Source: Taudactylus pleione (lineage: Eukaryota; Chordata; Amphibia; Anura; Myobatrachidae). Taken from it: 64,000 bases of DNA. The DNA is taken from the NCBI GenBank assembly GCA_031769625.1, contig JAUIMM010000169.1:10846001-10910000 (forward strand), given 5' to 3'. A program made the position numbers and the translations under genes. Shown piece after piece: positions 40,711-52,489 of the stretch. The notes beneath the pieces were generated by a model. The model saw only the letters and a list, made by a program, of their open reading frames with translations. It was not told the DNA's origin and searched no databases. Position 1 is the first letter of the stretch. Each line of letters begins with the position of its first letter.

Positions 40711-41260
40711 TGGAAACTGTAGGACTCGTATCAAATACACTAAACCAGCAAGGATCCTGGGAAATGTAGTCTTCGAATTACTGGATATAAATGACAAGTC
40801 TTAGGTTTTGGAAATAAACGGACAATATAGAACCTTATTGTGGTAGTAATTCCTATCAAATGAAAAAAAAATTAATAATCTAATCTCTGAAAAATACATT
40901 AAAACAGACAGACGGGTCTATATAAATACGACAATTAGTATAGATAATAAAAAGTATCAATGATAAAATCTTTATAATTAGATCAATAACTCTGTTGGAA
41001 TATGATAAATATTAACTGGATATTATTATAGAAATTAAGATAAATATAAACTCCTTATTAAACATAAATGTTAGAAGTGGATAAATAATCTACATTTAAA
41101 CAACAGACAGTCCCACATTCAAAAAATATGTGGGTTTGGAATCTCATACAAAGAAGGTAAGTAATTCCAAAGAGGTGCCAAAACTTAGTAATAAATCAAC
41201 AATTGACTTCTACAAGTGAAGTATGCATCCACATATATTCCTGAATAAACAGGATAAGAG

Positions 41261-42372
41261 TTATAGAAACCACTTTAGTTCGAAATCCTGATTCAGACCC
41301 TTGCGGTACAGGGTTTTTAGGTTAAAAATGGTTCTCATCTCTGATTTCGCAAGTTTTCTTGCTATATTTTTATCTCTTGATGAAGTTTTAATGTGTTGAA
41401 CTCCCATAAATCTTCGAATGTGTGAAGTTGAGCAATTGTGTTCCATCTTGAAGTGGTTAGATAAATGGTGAGTTGGAAGACCCTTCTTAATATTACGCAA
41501 ATGTTCCGATATCCAGATTTTAAGTGGTCTGGTGGTACGTCCAATATAAAAAAGCCCACAAGAACATTCAACTAGGTACACCACATTTGCAGTGTTACAT
41601 GTAATTAGGTCTTTAATTCTCATCTTACTTCCATTCACTTCTACTTCATTATATTTCGATTGTTTATCTGGGACATTTCTACATCCAATACAAAGTCCAC
41701 ATCTGTGGAAACCCTTCGTGCGCACTAATTGTCTTGTTGGAACTGACAATGTGCTTTTTACAAGATGTGTTTTAAAATTTTTCGATCTTCTATATATAAA
41801 AAGTGGTTTTTCAGGGATTATACCTTTCCCATTGTCGGTCTTCTTCTTTTTTGGTTCAATTAGCTGTGATCTTTCCTTTTCCGTGATCTCTTCCTTTATT
41901 CTTTCCAGATCTTCCAAATTATACCCCTTTTCCACAAAGTCCTTCTTCATCATATTCATTTGTTCTTGGCATACTTCATCTTTGCTACAATTTCTCTTCA
42001 CCCGGAGAAATTGACTTCTTGGAACACTTCTCAGCCATTGAGTATGATGTTGACTGTCCATCGGTATAAAGGTATTAACATCTGTGGGTTTTCTGAAAGT
42101 CTTCGTCTGAATGGTATCATTTTCTATATAAATGGTCAAATCCAGAAAATTAATTTGTTCACGACTGTGTGTGAGAGTGAATCTAATATTCATCTCATTA
42201 GTATTCAAGTTAATGAAGAATTCTTCCAGGTTTTCTTCCGTCCCGTTCCACATAATTATAACGTCATCAATATATCTGTACCATTTCATTAGACTTGTGC
42301 CCCAAGCTATGCCACCATAAACATGTTTTTCCTCCCAATAACTCATAAAGAGGTTGGCATAGCTTGGTGCAC
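41261..42372 (-). pseudogene. PLE-B left copy: RT C-terminal half plus GIY-YIG, 5'-truncated
   Basis: Begins within RT motif B at CAPSYANLFMSYWEE, then WYRYIDDVIIMWNG (YIDD), INFLDLTIYIEND, a linker, the Cys pair CGLCIGC and GIY-YIG (VVYLVECSCGLFYIGRTT), ending DFELKWFL. The continuous frame runs on to 42475 only because it reads into the opposing arm; those extra 34 residues (MFLAYFIF...) are antisense. Compared with the right copy it lacks about 37 residues around KDKQKWALITNYDAQ (an in-frame deletion after DNGKG). Confidence 0.85.
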
Positions 42373-42373
42373 A

Positions 42374-43291
42374 ATGGACAGTCAACATCATACCCAATGG
42401 CTGAGAAGTGTTCCAAGAAGTCAATTTCTCCGGGTGAAGAGAAATTGTAGCAAAGATGAAGTATGCCAAGAACAAATGAATATGATGAAGAAGGACTTTG
42501 TGGAAAAGGGGTATAATTTGGAAGATCTGGAAAGAATAAAGGAAGAGATCACGGAAAAGGAAAGATCACAGCTAATTGAACCAAAAAAGAAGACCGACAA
42601 TGGGAAAGGAAACAGTAAGGACAAACAAAAATGGGCCCTTATTACCAACTACGATGCCCAACACAAGCAATTTGAAAAACTTGTACATAAGCATTGGCAC
42701 CTACTACAAAGGGACCCAATCCTAAGAGGTATAATCCCTGAAAAACCACTTTTTATATATAGAAGATCGAAAAATTTTAAAACACATCTTGTAAAAAGCA
42801 CATTGTCAGTTCCAACAAGACAATTAGTGCGCACGAAGGGTTTCCACAGATGTGGACTTTGTATTGGATGTAGAAATGTCCCAGATAAACAATCGAAATA
42901 TAATGAAGTAGAAGTGAATGGAAGTAAAATGAGAATTAAAGACCTAATTACATGGAACACTGCAAATGTGGTGTACCTAGTTGAATGTTCTTGTGGGCTT
43001 TTTTATATTGGACGTACCACCAGACCACTTAAAATCCGGATATCGGAACTTTTGCGTAATATTAAGAAGGGTCTTCCAACTCACCATTTATCTAACCACT
43101 TCAAGATGGAACACAATTGCTCAACTTCACACATTCGAAGATTTATGGGAGTTCAACACATTAAAACTTCATCAAGAGATAAAAATATAGCAAGAAAACT
43201 TGCGAAATCAGAGATGAGAACCATTTTTAACCTAAAAACCCTGTACCCCAAGGGTCTGAATCAGGATTTCGAACTAAAGTGGTTTCTATAA
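42374..43291 (+). pseudogene. PLE-B right copy: linker plus GIY-YIG, 5'-truncated
   Basis: Starts at MDSQHHTQWLRSVPRSQF immediately after the inversion point and lacks the RT core. It retains the segment NSKDKQKWALITNYDAQ missing from the left copy. The GIY-YIG domain VVYLVECSCGLFYIGRTT with RISELL follows, ending GLNQDFELKWFL. The open frame upstream to 42323 belongs to the opposite arm. Without RT this copy cannot mobilise itself. Confidence 0.85.
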
Positions 43292-44230
43292 CTCTTATCC
43301 TGTTTATTCAGGAATATATGTGGATGCATACTTCACTTGTAGAAGTCAATTGTTGATTTATTACTAAGTTTTGGCACCTCTTTGGAATTACTTACCTTCT
43401 TTGTATGAGATTCCAAACCCACATATTTTTTGAATGTGGGACTGTCTGTTGTTTAAATGTAGATTATTTATCCACTTCTAACATTTATGTTTAATAAGGA
43501 GTTTATATTTATCTTAATTTCTATAATAATATCCAGTTAATATTTATCATATTCCAACAGAGTTATTGATCTAATTATAAAGATTTTATCATTGATACTT
43601 TTTATTATCTATACTAATTGTCGTATTTATATAGACCCATCTGTCTGTTTTAATGTATTTTTCAGAGATTAGATTATTAATTGTTTTTTTTCATTTGATA
43701 GGAATTACTACCACAATAAGGTTCTATATTGTCCGTTTATTTCCAAAACCTAAGACTTGTCATTTATATCCAGTAATTCGAAGACTACATTTCCCAGGAT
43801 CCTTGCTGGTTTAGTGTATTTGATACGAGTCCTACAGTTTCCATAAACAAGAGAAACTACATCTTCCAAGCACCTTTGCGATTATCCGGTATTTCCGCTT
43901 CCGGTTTCTGTGTAGAGATCGTGAGTGAAATCTATGGACTCTTACAGCACTTCACGAAGGTCTTACATTTTCCACAAGCAAGAGAGACTACATATCCCAA
44001 GCACCGGTTTCTGTGTAAAGATCGGTAAAGTCGAATTTATAGACTTTTTCTGTACTTCCCAGAACTCAGACTAATGGGAGTTTAGCGATGGGAACAGAGA
44101 AGGGATGGGAGACCTGCTGGATTATTTTACTGCTATATTTCGGGGATTGAGACCCACAGATTAGAACCGGAAGTGACGATGGTATGACGCAACACCGGAG
44201 AAGTATATTATGAGTAACCTGGCTTGAAAT

Positions 44231-44280
44231 CTCCACACCTTGATAAAAGAGACTATTCTCGAAACGCGTTGGTTCTGGAG
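44231..44280 (+). ncRNA. Hammerhead-ribozyme-like motif, PLE-B right arm
   Basis: Stem I CUCCA (44231-44235) with UGGAG (44276-44280) and ACC (44237-44239) with GGU (44271-44273). Core UUGAUAA (44240-44246), two unpaired A, stem II GAGA (44249-44252)/UCUC (44257-44260), GAAA at 44261-44264, palindromic ACGCGU at 44264-44269, cleavage expected after U44270. The sequence is largely unrelated to PLE-A, but the architecture is the same. Confidence 0.6.
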
Positions 44281-44828
44281 GAGCACAGGAAGGAGGACTC
44301 TGCACAGTGGTATTTTGAGGTATGTGTTTATTTTATTTTTTGTGCATGGAGCGAACCTAGGATTTTTTTACCAGCTCTATCACACTTACCTCATTATACA
44401 CTGGTGCAGACTCCGATTCACGACCTGGATATTTCTATTTTTATATTTTGCTGACCGCATGTTTTATACATTTTTTAATGAAGATGTGAAAATAAATGTA
44501 CACTTTTTGAAAACAAAGAATTTTTTTTTTAAATCTTGGTATTCTGTAATATGAGATAAAGAAACCCAGATGCACCTACCAACCCCGTGCCACTTGTGAG
44601 TATGGGTACGCATCAACATTTTCTACCACGTACCATACCATTCCTACTGTCCACAGTTCACTCAAGGAATAGGGGAGAAATTGCCATATTCACCCAGGAA
44701 AGAAACCTCTATGAGTTGATTATCACCCATGTTTGTGTAAGTTAGGTGTGTACCTAATAATTTAGAAGGGTACCTATGGAGATAGAATGCCATCATTAAG
44801 AAAGAACTCTAAAGATATGTCTTGTTCA

Positions 44829-45108
44829 TAGGGCAGTAACTAGGGTGGTGCGACCAGTGCCATGGCACCGCAGGGCAGGGGGCGCTGTTTTGGCCTGTCA
44901 ATTTTTGTATTTATTATCATTGCCACTTGTAGCTTCCTCCTCTTTTATCCCCAGCATATCCTGGCCTCCCCTATCTCTTCCCTGGCCCTTCCCCATGAGG
45001 CCATGGCTCATTTTCAGGTGCACAATCTTCTGTCCCTATTTAAAAAATGGGGGGGAGCGCCAATGCTCTCTCTGGCACAGGGCACCAAAAAGTCTAGTTA
45101 CGGCTCTG
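44829..45108. mobile_element. hAT-like MITE beside PLE-B
   Basis: GGCAGTAACTAGGGTGG at the left and, reversed, CAGAGCCGTAACTAGAC at the right. TSD CTTGTTCA (44821-44828) / CTTGTTTA (45109-45116), 7 of 8 identical. Confidence 0.75.
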
Positions 45109-45119
45109 CTTGTTTACAC

Positions 45120-46560
45120 ATAGGGAGTCATACACCCAAATAGTTAAGAATGTGAGATTTCCAAGCATATACATAGTTAAGCTGTAGTTTTAATAGCAAT
45201 GTAGGGCGACAAAGGAAGCACCTCAGTTTTAGCAGTATTTAACTTGTAGAATGGCACTCTGGAGTACTCCTCCAGCACATTATGTAAGGAAGGGAGAGAG
45301 GCCTTCTGGCTGGACAGATCTATCAAAATATATTCCACAAACAAACAAATCTTCTAAGAAGAATCACACACAATAGGTCCACAGACAGAATCTGTACATT
45401 TAATTTCTTCAGCTAGAGGCTCTATATCGAACACAAAAATCAAGGGGAAAAGTAAGTAATCCTGGGCAGGTACCATTTGCAATGCTGAAGGTAGAGGAGA
45501 GAAATCCATTGACAAATACTTTTGCTGAGGTAGAGGAGTATAAAGCTAGAAACCTATCCCGGATTCAAAATGTAGCAAAACCACAGTTATATTACCCTAA
45601 TGGAATCTATCAAATGCCATTTTGGCATTGAGTGAGAGCAACAACAAAGGCTTTCTTCCGTGACTCAGGGTCTGATTCACTAAGGATCGCAACTGCAAAT
45701 GCAATAGTGATTATGCATGCAGTTCAACTGCAATAGTATGCTAATTCATTGCAATCGCTATCCCGTCCAGCACTACACAAGGACGCCCACTTTACTTAGC
45801 ACACATCCGTAATGTTTAGCAAGACTGCAAAATCGTCGGTACAATAGAATACCATCGCAGCCTCACGCACACTTGCACAAGCTCTGACCTTACTCAGGAA
45901 TTGCTAAATTCCACGCATGCTATGAGGCCTCAGACTGCGTATGGCATTGCAATGGCTAATTTATGCACGCCCCTGCAATGGCGTCAGTACACACTGGGTA
46001 GCCCGCTTTTCACAGACCACCCCCCATCACCTCTCACAAACGGGGCATACTGTCAATCACTCTGCGATGGAACTGCATAGTCACTGCGATCGCAATCCCG
46101 ATTGCAGCGGCTGGTTTGCGCACACACACTGTGATGCGTATGCATGCGCGATGCAAAACAATAAGCTGATTGCGTACGTAATTGCAGTTGCGTACGGTAG
46201 TGAATCAGGCCCTCAGTCTCCACGATGTTAAACACTCGAGGGTGTTATCTGGGGCCTGTATACCCATTATAAATCCCACCTGGTCCAGTTGAACCAACGA
46301 GGGAAGCAAGGGTCCCAATCTGATGTCAACTAGTCTTGCATACAGTTTAATGTCCGTCTTTATCAAAATTATAGGTCAATAATTAAACAGAAGTAGGACT
46401 CTTAACCGGTTTTGGAAGGGCAACAATGTGAGCTCCTAGAATTTTCTGAGAGAAGCATCTTATTGTAGAGACCTCATTGAACACAGAGAATAGATACACC
46501 AGCTGTTTTATGAAAAATAACCATGCTAAGAAGCCATAGGTCTTAGCAGATGTTCACATA
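45120..46560 (-). pseudogene. L1 ORF2 reverse transcriptase remnant, split by a MITE
   Basis: Minus-strand pieces in order: KTDIKLYARLVDIRLGPLLP then LVQLDQVGFIMGIQAPDN (46400-46216), the MITE 45668-46212, LLLLSLNAKMAFDR (motif A with the Asp replaced), PLIFVFDIEPLAEEIK (about 45440-45395), and ASLPSLHNVLEEYSRVPFYK (about 45300-45230). These are the classic L1 RT blocks. The FADD motif is destroyed. Numerous stops. Confidence 0.75.
45668..46212. mobile_element. Harbinger-like MITE, complete copy
   Basis: TIRs GGGTCTGATTCACTA and (reversed) GGGCCTGATTCACTA. The 3-bp TSD TCA is at 45665-45667 and 46213-46215. 545 bp, no ORF. It is the best reference copy for the family in this window. Confidence 0.88.
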
Positions 46561-46570
46561 TAGAGACGTG

Positions 46571-47634
46571 TGTCGAAGCTGAATTATTGGCTGAGACAAG
46601 ATCAGTTTAAAATTGAATCGCAGCGATGCCATCTTGTGACTGGCCGCAAGACGGCATCTTGGAAATTAAATTGCAAGACGCCAGTTTGCGAATAGCCGCC
46701 CAAGCGCGATTTTAGATAAACACACTTTAGTACATGTGGCGATATTACTATTAGCATCATGCGATTGCATCTTACACCATTTCTCATACACACATTAATA
46801 CGCACAATTGCGCAGTTAACTAGTCGCATATAAGCGAATGCATAAGATCCTGTATGAAAACGTCGAATATTAGCTTCATGCACACGCATCTGCCCCAAGT
46901 TAACTAGCGTCTTTACATCAAACCCCACATACTCACACATTACATATCCACATACAAGGTTCCATAATTTTAAGGTATAAGATTCAAGTATGCACATTTA
47001 CTATAATTGCTATGAAATAAAGATTATTTCGTAACTAAGGTTTTATACGTGATAAATAAGCCATGTTTGGTATTGTACTGATGCGTACTCTCTCAACAGT
47101 ATTCCGGTAACATCGATGTAGAGATCGCAACATGCATTCTCAACTTATGGACTGCACAGACTTCAAGCAACAAAATGTACATTATATGACCAACTGTTAG
47201 GATTTGCATGAGGGGGGAAACCAGAGACCACCAGTTGTTAGAGGCTGGACTGTGTCTATTTGAACCAACCTGTTAGATGCCTTGTAACATATGCCCTCTC
47301 CTTTAGGATCAATGGTATTAGCAACAAACTTCTCTATTGTGTTTATTTCTGGGGGGGGTATAAATATGTGTGCTCTGATCCTGGGTTTCTAGTCTTCGTG
47401 CTGACGAGGGGTTTCTTGCTGATGCCTACATCTGGTCCAGAGCGCTGCGTATGTATAACTTTACTTGGGTCTGTATAATTCCTTTGCACTAAATTATACT
47501 TACAACTAGTGTGTAACTGACTGTACTTTTACTTGAATAATACTTTGTGCTCTGGAACCACAGATTCTAGGTCTGGAGTCTTTATTTACTGTATAACTGC
47601 ATATGCAAAATAGCATCATCCTTAGAGATTTATA
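46571..47634 (+). repeat. Solo LTR-like repeat, copy 1
   Basis: Shares its whole length with 55315-56668: TGTCGAAG start, a block with ATCGCAGCGA, ACTAGCGTC..TTACATCAAACCCC, the middle TGATGCGTAC, TATAAATA at 47359-47366, GTGTAACTGACTGTACTTTTAC, and the end TTTATAGGCAGG. A TATA box followed by a terminal region suggests an LTR read on the plus strand. No TSD or internal retroviral sequence found. Inserted in L1. Confidence 0.6.
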
Positions 47635-47789
47635 GGCAGGATATCAGAAGGTATTGGAAGGGGTGTATAGAGGTTCAAACGCAGTATTGTTACATGCAAA
47701 AAAAGAACCTTGGAAGAATGCAATATGACAGTACAATGAGAACTGTGAGAGAACTATGAGGAACAAACAATATCTACATGGAAAATCAT

Positions 47790-48769
47790 GAAGTCATCAC
47801 GTCAACCCCACCATGGACCAATCCTGCTGGTTCATGGGGCTAGAGTGATTCTGCAGAGAAGTCCCAGGAATAGTCTAAGAGTCAAGTAACTTTCCACCTT
47901 CCTCAGGAGTAGAGAGAATAACAGTGGTACCATTGTAAGAGACAAACAACTTAATCAGAAATCCCCATCTGTAAGAAATATTTGTCTTACTCAGGGAATT
48001 AGTGACAGGATGATAAGATCAACACTTAGCAAGGGTAGCTGGAGAAAGTTAATCAAAGACCTGAAGATCTCCTAGGGTCAACACAGATTCTGAGGAGGCC
48101 CAAGCTGCTCTAAGAATTGCTTCTTTAAAATGGAAGTAGTGCATCCTCATGAGCATATTTATAGATGCACCTTCTGGCTCATCCTTAACCTTTGGAATGC
48201 GGTGGATTTGGTCAATGAGGATATCAAGAAATAGGAGTAGTTGGCAAAAGCTTCTGAAAAAGGTCTGTCACAACATCCTTGAGACCAGTATAGAGGATGG
48301 AGTCAGGTATGCTCCGCATTTTGATGTTGTTGTGATGTGATCTGTCCTCCAAGTCACTAACTTTGTCTCTTAGATCCACAACCATCATCTGCAATGCTTT
48401 GTGAAGTTATTTGGTCATAATGCATGCCGATCGCTTTAGCCATTTTGGTCTCCAAGTGATCTGTGTGACCCCCCAAATCATCAATATATTGTTGAAAAGA
48501 TAGGAGGGAAGCTTGGAATTCACCTGTCATTTCAGCTTTGAAAAGTGAGAAATGTTTCACTGTCCCTACCTTAAGAGGGTCAACATCATCCACCAGATCA
48601 GGTACCAGGTCTGGGATAGAAGCAGTGGGGCCTGCCTAGGCAGAGGGAGAATTTCACTTCTTCTTAATCTCTGAAGCTCCTGACCCTTCTGAACTGGCGG
48701 CTTGGGGGAGGGTTTAAAGAAGGAAACCAGTTAAACATCTCTGGAGATCTTTGGTCGTTTAGGGGCCAT
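47790..48769 (-). pseudogene. L1 ORF1 remnant
   Basis: ATG at 48769 (MAPKRPKISRDV). A coiled-coil region with LSFQQYIDDLGGHTDHLETK and MAKAIG, an RRM-like part (KAFANYSYFLISSLT, KSTAFQR near 48250-48180) and the C-terminal domain SYRWGFLIKLFVSYNGTT (about 47960-47920) are all recognisable as L1 ORF1 features. Stops at several points (for example right after SRDV). Confidence 0.7.
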
Positions 48770-48799
48770 AGTGTGTAAATAGCAATAATCAGGATACAA

Positions 48800-50610
48800 G
48801 GTAACAGACTACAAGCAGGCAGGTACTAAATGAACTATGCCAGTCTGCCAAGGCGGAGAGGCCTACTCTGCATGGGCAAGGCCTACAGGGGTTCCCAATA
48901 TAGCAGGTGATGACCTCAGTGATTTCTCCAGTGAGCAACAGTGGAAGTGATCCAGCACTCCAAGCCGTAGCGGTCTACATATTTTTATAAAAACAAATTA
49001 AGCCAGTAGGCTGTCATCAAGGAACCCCGATTTCTACTAGACCCTACACTAGCAACACACCATTAAATTGAAGATACATGCACTCACCTCACAGGCACAG
49101 AGAGTAACAACTACACCTACTATAGCCTTGATTGAAAGCAGCCTGACTTGCAGAAATTTGGAGTCCCTTGATGATGGACTGCAAGCTTAAAATGTTTTGA
49201 TCATAATATAAACCAAATCTCCATGTTTTATTTACTAGATACACACAGATTTGCAGTACTAGTGTACCATATGTGGGTAAAGCCGAGCATGGGCATATTT
49301 CTTTTCTCGACTGAATGTAATGGCCTGGCCTTTTTAGAGATGATTAGAATGTTGCTTACTGTTCAGTCTAGTGTTACATATGGCATGATGTGGGAAGTTA
49401 AGATTGGAGAGGGGCACCCCTATGAAGAAATCCTGAACGGAAGAAACGCGTTAGAGAATACCATTTTTTTTTCCTCAACAGTGTGTGCCTTTTCCGGTGG
49501 ACTTACGAAAATCTGCATGACCTCCTAACAACCCTGTGGTCCCTAATTACCAGTACAAGTCTGTGAACACAAGTGCCTTGAAAGCATCAGCTCCCTGCTA
49601 CTCACATACACAGGAGCTCTCAGCACGGCAACGAAGCGGGTAACTATTAGGACGGTGGACATCAGGTGAGAGTCTGGGCAGATTGTTCTCCCGACTCAGA
49701 GACACGGCTCGGGAGGCCCCAGTCTCCCTCTCAACTTGCAGTCTCTACACAGGTCCAAGGAACATCCAGTAAAACAGCGGCTGAAAGTTCTTACTGACAG
49801 TATTTACATTCCTGCTCCATGCCGAATGTTTAATTTAAATTTTCATTTGAGGTACGATCCAACACTACGATCAGTACCCTACTCCTGCTTCTTGCTGACT
49901 GTATAATTCTCTAAGTTAAGCTACGGTACGTGCCTTTAATATTCTCACAACTATTGGATATTTTAAAAATTGCACCCTATACAAAGGAATTGACATTCTG
50001 TGGAACACTATAAAGTGCAGCCATATACAAGCACTAAGTGACTTCCCATTTGCACAGGGACTACCAATACCAACGGGTCCTACACTACTTATTTACACAG
50101 ATATCAAATAAGATCCTTGGTAGCCAGATATACAGTTTATTAACTACCACAACGATTGAGAACTGTTGAGGGGGAATTAAAATACAAAAAAAAAATTGTA
50201 TTCATTTTTTACTTAGCCGGATGCGGCTATATTAAATCACTATTTTTCCTTATTATTGAAGAACTAGTAGTGGTTATGTCTGAGATGTAATATGTTTACA
50301 TGAGAAGAGAAACACGGTTTATATAAAGAGAGAAACTTTGTTTTACATTTTACATAGAGAGCTCTTAACAGCTGCCTATAAACTCTGATTAATTTATGCT
50401 TAACGGTTTAAAGAAAGCAATATCGTGCTACATTATATGTAATTATTGTTTTTCTATATTATTTTCAGTATTATTAAAAGATTTAGTTTTTTTTTATTGT
50501 ATATGGCATCTATTTTAAATACTAGGAACAATATCAAATATACTGTGTAAGTGTTGATGAGATATTCATCCTTTATTTTCTATTGGGTATTTTCTATAAG
50601 CGCAGTAATC
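48800..50610. other. Mostly unassigned; PLE-like pseudo-LTR remnant at about 49100-49700
   Basis: CCCTATGAAGAAATCC..GGAAGAAACGCGTTAG (49427-49453) resembles the core of PLE hammerhead regions (GAAACGCGTT, as in PLE-B), and CATCAG/GTGAGAG at about 49668 is donor-like. Stem I does not pair, and no PLE protein is visible. The remainder to 50610 is AT-rich without motifs. Confidence 0.35.
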
Positions 50611-51702
50611 CCTTTCTTTCTAATCTAAACTACTAGGATAAATAGTAGAAGTGCATGTATCTACTAAACTACTAGGATACATAGTAGAAGTGCATGTATC
50701 TACTAAACTACTAGGATAAATAGTAGAAGTGCATGTATCTACTAAACTACTAGGATAAATAGTAGAAGTGCATGTATCTACTAAACTACTAGGATACATA
50801 GTAGAAGTGCATGTATCTACTAAACTACTAGGATAAATAGTAGAGGTGCATGTACTATCTACTAAACTAGTAGGATGTGTACTAGAAGTGCATGTATCTA
50901 CTAATCTACTAGGAAGAGTACTAGAAGTGCATGTATCTATTAATCTAAGAAGAGTACTAGAAGTGTATGTATTTACTAATCTGGGATGAGTACTAGAAGT
51001 GCATGTATCTACTAATCTACTAGGAAGAGTACTAGAAGTGCATGTATCTATTAATCTAAGAAGAGTACTAGAAGTGTATGTATTTACTAATCTAGGATGA
51101 GTACTAGAAGTGCATGTATCTACTAATCTACTAGGAAGAGTACTAGAAGTGCATGTATCTACTAAACTACTAGAATGAATACTAGAAGTACATGTATCTA
51201 CTAAACTACTAGGATGAGTACTAGAAGTGTATGTATCTTCTAATCTAGGATGATACTAGAAGTGCATGTATCTACTAATCTAGGATGAGTACTAGAAGTG
51301 CATGTACCATATCTACTAATCTAGGATGAGTACTAGAAGTGCATGTACCGTATCTACTAGTCTAGGATGAGTACTAGAAGTGCATGATACTAATCTAGGA
51401 TGAGTACTAGAAGTGCATGTATCTACTAATCTAGGATGAGTACTAGAAGTGCATGTACCGTATCTACTAATCTAGGATGAGTACTAGAAGTGCATGTACC
51501 GTATCTACTAATCTAGGATGAGTACTAGAAGTGCATGATACTAATCTAGGATGAGTACTACTAGTGCATGTATCTACTTATCTAGGATGAGTACTAGAAG
51601 TGCATGATACTAATCTAGGATGAGTACTAGAAGTGCATGATACTAATCTAGGATGAGTACTAGAAGTGCATGTATCTACTAATCTAGGATGAGTATATAG
51701 GG
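50611..51702. repeat. 36-39 bp satellite, block 1
   Basis: Tandem units of GTACTAGAAGTGCATGTATC + TACTAAACTACTAGGATGA with 36-bp (TAATCTAGGATGA) and 39-bp (TAAACTACTAGGATAAA) variants, becoming more irregular toward 51700. Short ORFs over it are artefacts. Confidence 0.95.
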
Positions 51703-52438
51703 ATTATAGGTCCTGCGCAAATTGTGTAAATGGTACTGCCTACCACAGGTGTGCTGCTGCACTGGAGGATGTCTGACCTCATCCAGTGGAATAATTAGAT
51801 AAAAGGACCAGATGCTGCGCACAACCTTACTCTTGCTAATTATTTGCTAACTGTAACTCATATATATATATATAGGTAAAGGTCATAGATCGTGTGACAC
51901 TGATATAGACAGATGATTATGCACAATGAGAATGTATTACAATATAACTTTTACTGATAATGGCAGACACACTGTCAACAAGGGTGTCTATAATGCTCAA
52001 AAAGAACTGATGCCAGCATATTCTGATGGAGATCCATCAAACACAATAACGGTAATTATATGAAGCACTGCTAATCATATATAAACATGAAAAAATATTA
52101 AGAAAAAGGTCCAACAAAATACAAAAAAACAAAACAATATATAGATATATTGTGTTTAAAGGGAGGAATATGCACTAGAGCCGATCTCAACCTGTGTCGC
52201 ACCACTGATTACTTAGTCCAGAGGTGAAAAAGTTAATGTTATTGTGGAGTTATGGCAGCGTCCCGCTATCTCAGTGAAGGGTACCTGTGTTGTGTGGTTG
52301 ATATACTGCAAAGTCAGTACGTTGCCCGGGGTAGTCCTCTTGTGGTCCAAGGATGGCTGGCTGGAGCAGTCGACAGGGATCACACTGCGCTGCGGCGCTC
52401 TGAGTAGCGCAGTGGTGGACAGTGTCCCTGCAACCAGT
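51703..52438. other. Insertion or ancestral spacer inside the satellite
   Basis: 736 bp of non-repetitive sequence (starting GTATATAGGGATTATAGG) with a short TA run at 51860. No coding motif identified. Its right border is followed by satellite units in reversed orientation. Confidence 0.5.
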
Positions 52439-52489
52439 GTACTCATCCTAGATTAGTAGATGCATGCACTTCTAATACTCATCCTAGTA
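52439..52489 (-). repeat. Inverted satellite units at the block junction
   Basis: TACTCATCCTAGATTAGTAG, ATGCATGCACTTCTAATACT and CATCCTAGTA are the reverse complement of the normal unit. Orientation flips back at GTGCATGCATCTACTAATC (52487 onward). Confidence 0.85.

Larger units (their letters stand above)
39710..44816. mobile_element. Second inverted Penelope-like pair (PLE-B), arms about 2.4 kb
   Basis: Left arm 39710-42061 (minus orientation) and right arm 42374-44816 (plus) are inverted copies, diverged by substitutions and indels. The spacer 42062-42373 is RT sequence present only in the left copy. Each arm holds the C-terminal RT linker, GIY-YIG, 3' UTR and a pseudo-LTR with a hammerhead-like fold. 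Both copies are 5'-truncated. Confidence 0.9.
36200..48790 (-). mobile_element. Old L1-type LINE, split by nested insertions
   Basis: Minus-strand order from 48769: ORF1 (to about 47790), RT of ORF2 (46560-45120), later ORF2 segments (39709-39166, 37217-37104) and the C-terminus (36720-36234). Gaps are filled by a solo LTR, a Harbinger MITE, a hAT MITE, an inverted PLE pair, a CR1 and another hAT MITE. The endonuclease part of ORF2 was not found. Confidence 0.8.

Noticed and set aside
42373..42475. N-terminal extension (MFLAYFIF...) of the PLE-B left protein
   Set aside because: It is read antisense through the opposite arm of the inverted repeat; the same peptide appears in another short frame at 41960-42292.
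49427..49455. Hammerhead ribozyme in the PLE-like remnant
   Set aside because: GAAACGCGTT is present but flanking sequences do not form stem I; kept only as a possible pseudo-LTR remnant.
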